NCBI GenBank assembly: GCA_041658205.1 | Contig: JBBAAO010000003.1 | Coordinates: forward strand, 370,813-434,812 | Origin: Bacteroidota bacterium | GTDB taxonomy: Bacteria; Bacteroidota; Ignavibacteria; UBA10030; UBA8401 | Direction: 5' to 3' | Length of the DNA: 64,000 nt | Shown here: one piece after another, positions 18,608 through 26,938 of the stretch | Layout: the number at the start of each line of letters is the position of its first letter | How positions within the stretch are numbered: the first letter of the stretch is position 1 | Notes under the pieces: model-generated | Seen by the model: only the letters and a program-made list of their open reading frames with translations | Database searches by the model: none | What the model was told of the DNA's origin: nothing | Position numbers and translations under genes: made by a program

Positions 18608-19071
18608 AACGCATTTTCATACCGATAGTATTCACAGGATTGTTAGCTGGCACGTTGGACATCTCCGCGGCCATGCTTAGATATTATTTCACCACGGGGA
18701 AAGATCCAATGAACGTGCTGCGATTTATCGCCAGCGGTGTGTTTGGCAATAGTGCGTTTTCCGGCGGTATTGTAATGGCGTCATATGGACTCCTCTTTCA
18801 TTTTGTGATCGCCTTTTCGTGGACAACTCTTTTTTTCGTGATCTATCCTAAACTGATGCGTCTTTCAAAAAATAAATATCTTTTAGGAATTGTGTATTCA
18901 GTTGTTATCTGGTCTGGAATGAATCTAGTTGTTCTTCCGCTTTCCAATGTTCCGCAGCTCCCCTTCACAGTTGCCAAAGGAGCGGAAGCAATTGGAATTT
19001 TGATTGTGTGTGTCGGATTACCGATATCGATCCTCGCTCATCGATATTATACAAAATTGAATACGCCATGA
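18604..19071 (+). CDS. YagU/DUF1440-like inner-membrane protein
   Basis: The 155-residue protein overlaps the previous stop by four bases (ATGA). It has about four membrane spans; GLLAGTLDISAAMLRYYF at the start and the AFSWTTLFFVIYPKL helix resemble YagU-type membrane proteins. A role in acid or stress response is known only for the enteric protein and is not transferred here. Confidence 0.65.
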   Translation: MKRIFIPIVFTGLLAGTLDISAAMLRYYFTTGKDPMNVLRFIASGVFGNSAFSGGIVMASYGLLFHFVIAFSWTTLFFVIYPKLMRLSKNKYLLGIVYSVVIWSGMNLVVLPLSNVPQLPFTVAKGAEAIGILIVCVGLPISILAHRYYTKLNTP

Positions 19072-19385
19072 TCAGTGCAAAAACCTTCCGTCAATTGGCG
19101 CTTGCTTTTTCCCAGGCGGAAGAGCATCCTCACTTTGAAAAATCATCCTTCCGTATAAAAAAGAAAATCTTTGCAACACTGGACGAAAAGAAATCGGTCG
19201 CCGTCGTGAAACTATCACCGATTGATCAATCAGCATTTTGCGCATTTGATGCAGCTGTTATTTTTCCGATTCCGGGAAGTTGGGGAAAACAGGGATGGAC
19301 GATGATCGAACTGAAAAAGGTAAAAATCTCTACCCTGAAAGATGCTCTTTCCACAGCATATGCAACTGTGTCTAAGAACCGTTGA
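19068..19385 (+). CDS. MmcQ/YjbR family DNA-binding-like protein
   Basis: The true start is ATG 19068 in an ATGA overlap with the membrane gene, not an upstream in-frame codon. The 105-residue protein has the CyaY-like YjbR fold pattern: ALAFSQAEEHPHFEKSSFRI, then KKIFATLDEKKSVAVVKLS, then GWTMIELKKV. The family is described as a double-wing DNA-binding fold, but function is unproven. Confidence 0.85.
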   Translation: MISAKTFRQLALAFSQAEEHPHFEKSSFRIKKKIFATLDEKKSVAVVKLSPIDQSAFCAFDAAVIFPIPGSWGKQGWTMIELKKVKISTLKDALSTAYATVSKNR

Positions 19386-19402
19386 ATATTTTAGTTTTGA
19401 TA

Positions 19403-19680
19403 TAACTACTCAGTGACGAAATAAAACAGTTTAAAATCCATGACATTCTGAACGAGTTCCGCAGTTTTGTTGCGGAACGCAGTGAAAAATCTGGTTTGTG
19501 CGCTCGAAGACTCATGTGTAGTTTTTTCAGATTCTTCGCTACGCTCAGAAGGAGAAGTAATTTATGATTCACCTGAATAATAGCTTAGCAGATCCGTTTT
19601 GATCAATCTGAACAGCTTTTGTTTTTTTTTCTCCGTATCCGTGTGAATCCATTTTTCTGTGTCATCCGTGTTCTCTTCAT
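19403..19680. repeat. Gap with repeat fragments
   Basis: This interval before the aldo/keto reductase holds no gene. It contains TAACTACTCAG (19403-19413, possibly a lone MITE end), a GTTCCGCA/TGCGGAAC hairpin (19456-19478), a TTCTTCGCTACGCTCAGAA repeat near 19508, and about 45 bases (19634-19678) matching, in reverse orientation, the core of the tandem repeat at 22835-23247. Confidence 0.5.
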
Positions 19681-19753
19681 CTGAATTGCACAAGTATATT
19701 GTTATCAGAACAAATATTCAGTACACTTCCGGCACAACTTATTACGAGAAACT

Positions 19754-20743
19754 ATGCCCTATCTTCCTTCTTCTGACCGTTACAAATCAATGCAATACCG
19801 TCGCTGCGGCAAAAGCGGAATCAAACTGCCTGCCATTTCACTCGGTCTCTGGCACAATTTCGGTCATGTGGATGATTACGAGAATTGCCGAAACATTATC
19901 CATCTCGCATTCGACAGCGGCATCACTCACTTCGATCTCGCAAATAATTACGGACCACCCCCCGGTTCTGCTGAAGAAAATTTCGGAAAGATTTTAAAAC
20001 AAGATCTGCTCGGTCATCGGGATGAAATGATCATTTCTACCAAAGCGGGATATTATATGTGGGAAGGTCCATACGGCGAGTGGGGTTCAAAAAAATATCT
20101 TGTATCCAGTCTCGATCAGAGTCTTCAAAGAATGGGACTTGAATATGTTGATATCTTTTATTCTCACCGCCCTGATCCGGAAACACCATTGGAAGAAACA
20201 ATGTCTGCTCTTGATCTAATCGTCCGGCAGGGAAAAGCGTTGTATGTCGGCATTTCCAATTATCGCAATGAGGAAGCTGTAAAAGCAATCGCCATTTTAA
20301 AACAATTGGGAACTCTCTGCCTGATCCATCAACCAAAATATTCCATGTTTGAACGATGGGTTGAAGGAGGATTAATGGATATTCTTGATCAAAACGGTGT
20401 TGGATGTATTCCGTTCTCTCCTCTCGCTCAAGGATTGCTCACCAATCGATATTTGAACGGCGTTCCAAACGATTCGCGTGCTGGAAAACCACATGGGTTC
20501 TTAAAGACTGCACAAATTACAGAAGACAAACTCAACAAGATCCGTAAGTTGAATGAGATAGCAAAAAAAAGAAACCAGTCACTCGCTCAGATGGCACTGT
20601 CATGGCTTCTGAAAGATCAACGGATTACTTCCGTCCTGATCGGTGCAAGCAAACCGGAGCAGTTGGCGGATTCTTTAAAATGTCTTTCTAATACCGAATT
20701 TGATTCAAACATCCTTGCAGAGATCGAAGGAATTTTGAAGTAG
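19754..20743 (+). CDS. yghZ: Aldo/keto reductase, L-glyceraldehyde 3-phosphate reductase (YghZ/GpR) type
   Basis: The 329-residue TIM-barrel NADPH reductase closely follows the YghZ subgroup from its first residues: RCGKSGIKLPAISLGLWHNF, then FDLANNYGPPPGSAEENFG with the catalytic Asp and Tyr, the lysine in STKAGYYMW, and the histidine in IFYSHRPD. SVLIGASKPEQL near the end binds the cofactor. YghZ reduces L-glyceraldehyde 3-phosphate and methylglyoxal, so a carbonyl-detoxification role is likely. It is monocistronic, with a hairpin 30 bases downstream. Confidence 0.92.
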   Translation: MPYLPSSDRYKSMQYRRCGKSGIKLPAISLGLWHNFGHVDDYENCRNIIHLAFDSGITHFDLANNYGPPPGSAEENFGKILKQDLLGHRDEMIISTKAGYYMWEGPYGEWGSKKYLVSSLDQSLQRMGLEYVDIFYSHRPDPETPLEETMSALDLIVRQGKALYVGISNYRNEEAVKAIAILKQLGTLCLIHQPKYSMFERWVEGGLMDILDQNGVGCIPFSPLAQGLLTNRYLNGVPNDSRAGKPHGFLKTAQITEDKLNKIRKLNEIAKKRNQSLAQMALSWLLKDQRITSVLIGASKPEQLADSLKCLSNTEFDSNILAEIEGILK

Positions 20744-20772
20744 CATCAAAATTTAACAATAGAAATTATGGG

Positions 20773-20792
20773 GCCGCTATATTTTTAGCGGC
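20773..20792 (+). terminator. Hairpin after aldo/keto reductase
   Basis: A 7-bp stem GCCGCTA/TAGCGGC with a six-base T-rich loop lies 30 bases after the stop codon and before the histidine kinase. It is probably a terminator. Confidence 0.5.
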
Positions 20793-20844
20793 GTACCTCT
20801 GTTCGAATAATTCAACGACATACTATCGTTTCACTCTTCTTCGC

Positions 20845-22023
20845 ATGCAACCACAACAGCCTGATCTGCAAGAATTGTACGAGAAACTTCGCGAAAGCGA
20901 AGAGAAGTACCGCCGTTTCGTGGAAAACGCTGCCGACATCATCTATCGCACAGATGGCGAAGGACGATTCATTTATGTTAATCCCGTCAGTTTGAGAATT
21001 TTTGGATACACCGAAGAAGAGTTCATGGGAAAACATTACCTGGAACTTTTCCATCCCGATTTTCGAAATAAAGCTCGTCAGTATTATGCAACGCAGTTTT
21101 TCAACGGACAGTACACTTCCTACCTTGAATTTCCCGCAATCAATAAAGAAGGAAAACAATTTTGGCTGGGACAAAATGTTCAGCCATTGATGGAGAACGG
21201 ACAGATTTTCGGATTTCAGGCCGTCGCACGCGACATCACGGAACGTGTCATTGCAGAAGAGGCAATGAAGCGTTCGGATGAAGAGGTTAGGAAATTAAAT
21301 GCGGAATTGGAACAGCGTGTTGCGGAACGGACAGCGCAGCTGGAAAACGCGAATAAAGAATTGGAAGCGTTCAGTTACTCCGTTTCACACGACCTTCGCG
21401 CACCTCTGCTGACGATTAATGGATTTACACAATTCCTGGGGATGCACCTTGGAGAGAAGCTGGATGATGAAGGGAAACGGCTCCTCTCCATCATCCGCAC
21501 AAATACCCAGACAATGCAGAACCTCATCTCTGCCCTGCTGATGCTTTCCAAGACCAATAAAAAAGAGCTGGAAATGACGCAGATTGATATGCAAGAGTTA
21601 GCGTTGGAGACATTTAACGATATCGCCTCTCCGGAAGCACTGCAAAAGATTGTAATCACTATCCCGGAAATGCCGGAAGCCCGCGGGGACAGGTTGTTAT
21701 TGCGCCAGGTCTGGAGCAACTTGCTTTCCAACGCGATTAAATTTACTTTAGCGAAAGATGAACGGACGATCATCGTGGGAGGGCGAAGTGAAGAAAACAG
21801 AAATGTCTATTTTGTGAAAGATTCCGGTGCCGGATTTGATATGAAAGATGCGGGGAAACTGTTCGGTGTTTTCTCACGTTTACATTCGGATGAGGAGTTT
21901 GAAGGGACGGGAATCGGGCTTTCAATTGTTCGCCGAGCAATTCATCGTCACAAAGGGGAAGTCTGGGCTGAAGGTGAGGTCGGAAAAGGGGCAACGTTTT
22001 ATTTTGTCCTGCCTGTAGGATAA
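20845..22023 (+). CDS. PAS-domain sensor histidine kinase
   Basis: The 392-residue soluble kinase contains one PAS domain (about 15-130, with FIYVNPVSLRIFGYTEEEF and exit ARDITERV), a long coiled coil (135-180), a HisKA domain with phospho-acceptor H182 (SYSVSHDLRAPL), and a HATPase domain (NLLSNAIKFT, DSGAGFDMKD, GTGIGLSIVRR). No membrane span or signal is visible, so the stimulus is cytosolic. The next gene, 45 bases on, is a single-domain response regulator and is its likely partner; this pair resembles cyanobacterial Cph1/Rcp1-style modules. Confidence 0.93.
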   Translation: MQPQQPDLQELYEKLRESEEKYRRFVENAADIIYRTDGEGRFIYVNPVSLRIFGYTEEEFMGKHYLELFHPDFRNKARQYYATQFFNGQYTSYLEFPAINKEGKQFWLGQNVQPLMENGQIFGFQAVARDITERVIAEEAMKRSDEEVRKLNAELEQRVAERTAQLENANKELEAFSYSVSHDLRAPLLTINGFTQFLGMHLGEKLDDEGKRLLSIIRTNTQTMQNLISALLMLSKTNKKELEMTQIDMQELALETFNDIASPEALQKIVITIPEMPEARGDRLLLRQVWSNLLSNAIKFTLAKDERTIIVGGRSEENRNVYFVKDSGAGFDMKDAGKLFGVFSRLHSDEEFEGTGIGLSIVRRAIHRHKGEVWAEGEVGKGATFYFVLPVG

Positions 22024-22068
22024 TAATACTCCGGATTTGTAGTTCATTATTTTTGAAAGGAAATTACT

Positions 22069-22515
22069 ATGTCAGATCAACCTGTAAATATCCTGCTTGT
22101 GGAGGACAATCCTCACCATGCAGAACTTGCCATGAGAGCTTTAAAGATGCATAATCTTGCCGAACACTTTGTCTGGGTAAAGACCGGAGAAGACGCAATA
22201 GATTTCATCTTCTGCCGCGGCGAATTTGCTTCACGAACGATTGGGCATGCACCAAAGGTTGTGTTGTTGGACTTGAAGCTCCCAAAGAAAAGCGGATTGG
22301 ATGTTCTGAGAGAAATCCGTTCTGACGAACGAACAAAAGATATTCCAGTGGTGATGCTAACAACTTCCCGTGAGCAAAAAGATATTGTGGAAGGTCATAA
22401 TTTAGGATTAAATGGATACGTTGTGAAGCCGGATGATTTTGAAAAATTCGCCGAAGCGATCCGGAGTGTCGGATATTACTGGCTCGTACTCAACCAGCAG
22501 CCGAAGAAGAAATAA
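22069..22515 (+). CDS. Single-domain response regulator (Rcp1-like)
   Basis: The 148-residue receiver has the acidic pocket D13, phospho-acceptor D68 (VVLLDLKLPKKSG), T98/T99 and K120 (GYVVKPDDF). There is no output domain. The inserted loop FCRGEFASRTIGHAPK before strand three is typical of Rcp1-type regulators paired with phytochrome-like or PAS kinases. A GAAAGGAAATTACT site precedes the ATG. A MITE target duplication begins four bases after its stop codon. Confidence 0.92.
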   Translation: MSDQPVNILLVEDNPHHAELAMRALKMHNLAEHFVWVKTGEDAIDFIFCRGEFASRTIGHAPKVVLLDLKLPKKSGLDVLREIRSDERTKDIPVVMLTTSREQKDIVEGHNLGLNGYVVKPDDFEKFAEAIRSVGYYWLVLNQQPKKK

Positions 22516-22526
22516 TATATATTTTC

Positions 22527-22688
22527 GTAACTACTCAGCAGAAATACATAAAAATTCAAAAACATGCCACCAAATCACAAAAACACCAAAGTCCGTAAAA
22601 AGAATTTGAACCATTACCTCAAAAAGGTTGGTGAAATTTTGTGTTTCCGTGTTTTAGTGGCAAAAAATCACAACCGCTGAGTAGTTAC
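22527..22688 (+). mobile_element. IS66-like MITE, copy 2 (162 bp, intact ends and target duplication)
   Basis: The element has perfect 13-bp terminal inverted repeats (GTAACTACTCAGC, GCTGAGTAGTTAC) and is flanked by an exact 8-bp duplication, ATATTTTC, at 22519-22526 and 22689-22696. Subterminal TGCCAC/GTGGCA sequences are also inverted. It encodes no protein. Ends beginning GTAA with 8-bp duplications are characteristic of the IS66 family, so an IS66-type transposase elsewhere probably moved it. Confidence 0.88.
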
Positions 22689-22834
22689 ATATTTTCATTT
22701 TCTTTCAATCGTTCTCTCTTCCCAGCATGTTCTTCGGGGGTGTGAGAACGATTTTTTTATTATACATAGATGATAACAAGCGTCACACTTCAGTTTGGTA
22801 TTCAATCACGCTTTACACTATGACAATTGCAAAC

Positions 22835-23247
22835 TCGGTCGTCCCAAACAATAGAACACGGATGACACAGAAAAACAGATTGTCGCGGATAAAGAGTTTT
22901 AAAAAAACACTCTGTTACACTGAGCGAAGTGAAGTGTCTGAGGTACAATCCTATAGTACAATCAGATTCCCTGCAGATTCGGTCATCCCAAACAATAGAA
23001 CACGGATGACACAGAAAAACAGATTGTCGCGGATAAAGAGTTTTAAAAAAAACACCCTGTTACACTGAGCGAAGCGAAGTGTCTGAAGTACGATCCTATA
23101 GTACAATCAGATTCCCTGCAGATTCGGTCGTCCCAAACAATAGAACACGGATGACACAGAAAAACAGATTATCACGGATACGGAGTTTTAAAAAACACCT
23201 TGTTACACTGAGCGAAGCGAAGTGTCTGAGGTACGATCCGATAATAC
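22835..23247. repeat. Tandem repeat, three copies of about 144 bp
   Basis: Units begin at 22835, 22979 and 23124 with TCGGTCGTCCCAAACAATAG (one base differs in the second). Each contains ACACGGATGACACAGAAAAA, then CACTGAGCGAAGCGAAGTGT, which can form a hairpin. The third unit is incomplete. Open frames running through it are repeat artefacts with no plausible protein. The remainder of the gap to 23444 shows nothing recognisable. Confidence 0.8.
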
Positions 23248-23444
23248 TATCTTGCATAAAGATTAGAAAGATATTTGTTATATCACTATCTTGTCAAATT
23301 ATTGTAGAAGATACCTTTTCCAGACTCAGATCCATTCCTCTGTAAAATTTTTTGCGTGCTCTGTGCAAAATCGCATATCGTATTTTGTCCCTTTTTCACG
23401 ATCTCCCTTCTTGCGTTTTTCCTTCTCTTTTTGCAGTTTCCCCC

Positions 23445-23867
23445 ATGCGAAAAACGACCATACTATATGGTGTCGCCATGGCGGCATTGTTGTTCGTGCT
23501 AAAGTTTATCGAATACCAATTCATCATTCGCGATCTCTCTGAAGAGTTTTATATCGGATTCATCGCACTGCTGTTTACATCGCTCGGAATTTGGATCGGG
23601 TGGAAACTGACACATCGTCCTCTCCTGCCGCAGTCTCCGGACTTCCATCCCGATGCGACAACGCTCGAAGCACTCGGCATCAGCAAACGAGAACATGAAG
23701 TACTTGTATTGATAGCGCATGGACTTTCTAATCGCGAGATTGCGGAGAAACTTTTCCTCTCCCCGCACACAATCAAATCGCATTCTTCCAGTCTCTTTCT
23801 AAAACTGAATGCACGGCGCAGAACCGAAGCAATTAAACGGGCGCAAGAACTGCGGATTCTTGGATAG
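23445..23867 (+). CDS. Membrane-anchored LuxR-type DNA-binding protein
   Basis: The start is set at ATG 23445 (MRKTTILYG), giving 140 residues. Two membrane spans (about 5-22 and 37-55) are followed by a GerE/LuxR helix-turn-helix: LGISKREHEVLVLIAHGLSN, EIAEKLFLSPHTIKSHSSSL and a final RTEAIKRAQEL. No receiver domain is present. It is presumably a membrane-tethered regulator, perhaps controlling the DUF4199 gene 125 bases downstream; that link is only from position. Confidence 0.8.
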   Translation: MRKTTILYGVAMAALLFVLKFIEYQFIIRDLSEEFYIGFIALLFTSLGIWIGWKLTHRPLLPQSPDFHPDATTLEALGISKREHEVLVLIAHGLSNREIAEKLFLSPHTIKSHSSSLFLKLNARRRTEAIKRAQELRILG

Positions 23868-23992
23868 GAAAAAAGGATGAAAAACCCTTTTTCACCCTTT
23901 TGGGTGATGCGTGAAGGGATTCCCCGCCGTATCTTGCGTGTATGTTGTATTAAATATTTTCATTTTTTTATCACACTATAAAAGAGGTTGTC

Positions 23993-24532
23993 ATGCGTAA
24001 GATTGTACTCTTCTACGGCACTATGTCCGGACTGTTGATGGTCCTGATGTTCGTCATCACTTTTTATCTGATAGACCAGGGAATCCTAAAGGAACATTCG
24101 GAATTGCTGGGTTATGCAACGATGCTCGTCGTCTTGTCCCTGATCTTCTTTGGCATAAAATCGTTCCGTGACAAGCACGGCAATGGAACAATCACTTTTT
24201 GGAAAGGGCTTAAGGTAGGATTAGCAATTGCTTCCATCGCATCGTTCTTTTATGCAACAGGATGGGAAGTGTATTATAACGGTATGCCGGGGGTGAAAGA
24301 GAACTTCATGAATAAATACACCGATTCACTTATCGCTAAAATGAAACAAGAAGGATCGGCACAGGAGAAGATCGACGCAAAGATAAAAGAGATGGAGAGC
24401 ATGAAAGAGATGTATAAAAATCCGTTCATCCGCTACGGCATGACATTGGCAGAGATCTTCCCAGTGGGACTTGTCATCTCATTGATCAGCGCGGGCGTGC
24501 TGAGGAAAAAAGAAATACTGCCGGCAGCTTAA
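23993..24532 (+). CDS. DUF4199 family membrane protein
   Basis: The 179-residue protein has four membrane spans with the DUF4199 pattern: a first helix pair, a polar loop (GIKSFRDKHGNGTITFWKGL), two more helices, and a charged stretch (residues 105-145) before the last span. The family is common in Bacteroidota and uncharacterised. AAAGAGGTTGTC precedes the ATG. Its stop codon overlaps that of the convergent FAD oxidoreductase. Confidence 0.85.
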   Translation: MRKIVLFYGTMSGLLMVLMFVITFYLIDQGILKEHSELLGYATMLVVLSLIFFGIKSFRDKHGNGTITFWKGLKVGLAIASIASFFYATGWEVYYNGMPGVKENFMNKYTDSLIAKMKQEGSAQEKIDAKIKEMESMKEMYKNPFIRYGMTLAEIFPVGLVISLISAGVLRKKEILPAA

Positions 24533-24541
24533 CGTGCCGGC
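24520..24541. terminator. Hairpin spanning two convergent stop codons
   Basis: GCCGGCA (24520-24526) and TGCCGGC (24535-24541) flank the sequence containing both stop codons, which share TTAA. A single hairpin may end both transcripts inside coding sequence. Confidence 0.5.
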
Positions 24542-25866
24542 GGGATATTGTAATTCTGATTAAAAATATTTTTTGGATCGTATACCTTTTTGATCATTGC
24601 TAGGCGTTCGTATGTTGTTTTGGGATACACAATAGAAACTTCTTTCTCGGTCGCCTCGCTGAAAAAATTGACATACGCGCCGAAAGTAAACGGAAAGATT
24701 GAATTCCACGGAATCATCGCTTTCTCCGTATCGCTGTCGGATGCATTCAGCGGCAAAAATGTTGCCGAAATAAACAATGCCTCACTGTTGCGATGAGCGA
24801 ACGCCGTTGCATTCGGAGTAACGCGGTTCATCGCGCCTCCAACACTTCGTATCTGCAATACCGGACTATTATCCTTACCGTAATGCTTCGCAACGGTGTG
24901 AATGAATTCATCACTGAATTTTTCGGTGAAGCCGTTGTTGACAATAATCTTCATTCCTTCGGGCGGATGAGGATCTTCGAGTACGTCGGCATAATTTTTC
25001 TTTGTAACTAAATTTTGAACAACGTTCCCTATCTGAAGCAGCGGATCAATCGCCTTCATCGCCGATGCTTCATCGTCCCCTGCATAGCAGCACCATGCAA
25101 TTGCCGAGGGAGGATTTCCCATGAATGACGGCATCAACAGAAACATCACGGTGAGATCTTCTGTTGCAACCCGCATGTAATCACGCCAGCCTTTGAGTAA
25201 CGCCGGAACATTTTCAAGCGCGTAAATGATCATTCCGGAATACACTTTATTGACCGGATGGGCGGCAAATTCAAAATTGGTAACAACGCCAAAGTTTCCC
25301 CCGCCGCCTCGAATCGCCCAAAAGAGATCCGCATGTTCAATCGCGCTTGCACGCAATACTCTGCCATCAGCCGTTACAACTTCCGCCGCAACCAGACTGT
25401 CAATTGTCAATCCATATTTTCTCACCATCCACCCAATACCGCCGCCGAGCGCCAATCCGCCGACACCAACTGTTGTTGAATCACCGGACGAAAGCGCAAG
25501 TCCATGCTCTTGCAGCGCCAGGGCTACATTCTTCCAAATTGCACCCGATTCAATACGAACAATATGTTTCTCTCTATCAATAAGCCGGATGTTGTTCATC
25601 GCCGAAAGATCGATAACTAATCCACCGTTGTTCGTTCCTAGTCCTGCTCCATTATGCCCTCCGCTACGAATGGAAAGAAGCAGCGAATTGTTTTGCGCAA
25701 AACGGATTGCGACGGCCACATCATCTGAGCTGTTCGGACGAACAACCAGCGCCGGTGAACCTTTGTGAATAAATGTTGCGCGGGCTTTTTCGTATGCTGC
25801 ATTATCGGGTAAAATAATTTCGCCGGAAAATTCACGGTGAAAAATTTTTATGTTTGTTTGATCCAT
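24529..25866 (-). CDS. FAD-binding oxidoreductase, berberine-bridge-enzyme type
   Basis: The start is the ATG ending at 25866 (MDQTNIK); a TTG seven codons upstream is less likely. About 445 residues. The PCMH FAD domain is clear: RSGGHNGAGLGTNNGGLVID includes the histidine that binds flavin covalently, and VGVGGLALGGGIGWMVRKYG follows. The BBE tail is SIVYPKTTYERLAMIKKVYD with PKNIFNQNYNI. Such enzymes oxidise sugars, alkaloid-like or other secondary substrates with oxygen. No signal peptide is present. Substrate is unknown. Confidence 0.9.
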   Translation of the reverse strand: MDQTNIKIFHREFSGEIILPDNAAYEKARATFIHKGSPALVVRPNSSDDVAVAIRFAQNNSLLLSIRSGGHNGAGLGTNNGGLVIDLSAMNNIRLIDREKHIVRIESGAIWKNVALALQEHGLALSSGDSTTVGVGGLALGGGIGWMVRKYGLTIDSLVAAEVVTADGRVLRASAIEHADLFWAIRGGGGNFGVVTNFEFAAHPVNKVYSGMIIYALENVPALLKGWRDYMRVATEDLTVMFLLMPSFMGNPPSAIAWCCYAGDDEASAMKAIDPLLQIGNVVQNLVTKKNYADVLEDPHPPEGMKIIVNNGFTEKFSDEFIHTVAKHYGKDNSPVLQIRSVGGAMNRVTPNATAFAHRNSEALFISATFLPLNASDSDTEKAMIPWNSIFPFTFGAYVNFFSEATEKEVSIVYPKTTYERLAMIKKVYDPKNIFNQNYNIPPAR

Positions 25867-25900
25867 AGTGTGTAGAAATGGTTTCAAAAATACCTAATCG

Positions 25901-26006
25901 TTGTCATTTCGATCCCGCTTTAGCGGGAGAGAAATCTCGGTTTTAACTTCGATTGATAAAACGAGATTCCTCACTCGACCCTTTGGGTCTTCGTTCGGAA
26001 TGACAA
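25901..26006. repeat. Palindromic intergenic repeat (TTGTCATTTCGA type)
   Basis: The element runs from TTGTCATTTCGATCCCGC to TTCGTTCGGAATGACAA, with an internal AGAAATCTCG/CGAGATTCCT pair, so the whole 106 bp can fold as one long stem. Similar sequences are widely dispersed in environmental bacterial genomes. It is non-coding. Confidence 0.65.
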
Positions 26007-26105
26007 TACATTTCATTTTTGAGATGGTTCATAATTATTTATTTCATAGAAAAATAAAATCGAAGTAATTTTTACGCCGAATCGTGCAAAAAGATACATC
26101 AACAA

Positions 26106-26333
26106 TTATTTTTTTGAAGATTTTTTTTCAATTGGAATGGACGATTTTAGTACTGCATAAATCGCCATTGCATGTCCATGCCCGAGTTCAAAATCTTTTT
26201 TCAGCCACGCAACAATTTGTCCGGCTTTTGTTCCAGCTTTTAACAATCCATTTTTTGCTGCGAGATTTTTAAAATCGTCAGGTGTTTTACCTGTTTTTGC
26301 TTTAATGTTATCGAGATATGCTTGAAACGACAT
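26106..26333 (-). CDS. DUF4287 domain protein
   Basis: The 75-residue protein matches the small DUF4287 family: AYLDNIKAKTGKTPDDFKNL, then KAGTKAGQIVAWLKKDFELG and HGHAMAIYAVL. The family is cytosolic, uncharacterised, and often sits among SRPBCC, YCII and DUF1801 genes as here. It is the last gene of the long reverse run that begins near 33.3 kb. Confidence 0.85.
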   Translation of the reverse strand: MSFQAYLDNIKAKTGKTPDDFKNLAAKNGLLKAGTKAGQIVAWLKKDFELGHGHAMAIYAVLKSSIPIEKKSSKK

Positions 26334-26374
26334 TGTTTTTTTTTGAGTTTTCGATCTGCTGATACGTTCACCAG

Positions 26375-26908
26375 CTACATTTCGGAAACAGATTTTAAAT
26401 TCGAAAGACCGGTCTCGAATTGTTTACCTACCATTGCATCCATACTCATAAAAACGGTCATAACTTTTCCTAAAAATTGATTTGGTCCATGCATTGCCCA
26501 GGTTACTTTTGTGAATTCTCCATCAGGTTCAAGCGTAAATTCTGCTGTGTTATGCGCTTCAAACGGTTTAAAAAAATCCAGTTTGATCGTAATTTTTGAC
26601 GAAGAAACATTCAGCACTTCCATGCGGCCTGAACCGGCATTGGAATTTCCTTCCCACTCATACACAGCACCGAGTCCTTCGTTGGAGCCGCTGAATGTTC
26701 TTTTCATTGCCGGGTCCAGTTTTTCAAACGGCGACCATGAATTCCATTTGTGGAAATTGCTGATAAGTGTTGAAATTTTTTCCGACGATGCTTTTATGCT
26801 TGTTGTTCGTTCAATGCGGAATGTATCCGGCTTGGTCGATGCAACAATAAGAATAACGGCAACAATGGCGGCAAGTGCCGCAAGTGTTCGAACAATTATT
26901 TTTTTCAT
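26375..26908 (-). CDS. SRPBCC family protein with N-terminal membrane anchor
   Basis: The 177-residue protein has one N-terminal hydrophobic segment (residues 5-23) and then a START/Bet v1-like domain: IERTTSIKASSEKISTLISN, FHKWNSWSPFEKLDPAMKRT and FEAHNTAEFTLEPDGEFTKV. This matches polyketide cyclase/dehydrase-like SRPBCC proteins, which bind hydrophobic ligands. A GGAGGATATC site precedes the ATG. The ligand is unknown. Confidence 0.85.
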   Translation of the reverse strand: MKKIIVRTLAALAAIVAVILIVASTKPDTFRIERTTSIKASSEKISTLISNFHKWNSWSPFEKLDPAMKRTFSGSNEGLGAVYEWEGNSNAGSGRMEVLNVSSSKITIKLDFFKPFEAHNTAEFTLEPDGEFTKVTWAMHGPNQFLGKVMTVFMSMDAMVGKQFETGLSNLKSVSEM

Positions 26909-26938
26909 GATATCCTCCGTTTGCTATTAATAGTTTAA

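Noticed and set aside
22835..23247. CRISPR array
   Set aside because: Units are about 144 bp and nearly identical throughout, without short repeats separated by unique spacers; no cas genes are present.
22727..23345. Overlapping plus-strand open frames of 88-113 codons
   Set aside because: They run through the 144-bp tandem repeat and simply repeat the same peptide (SVIPNNRTRMTQKNRLSRIK-like); no ribosome binding site or protein-like composition.
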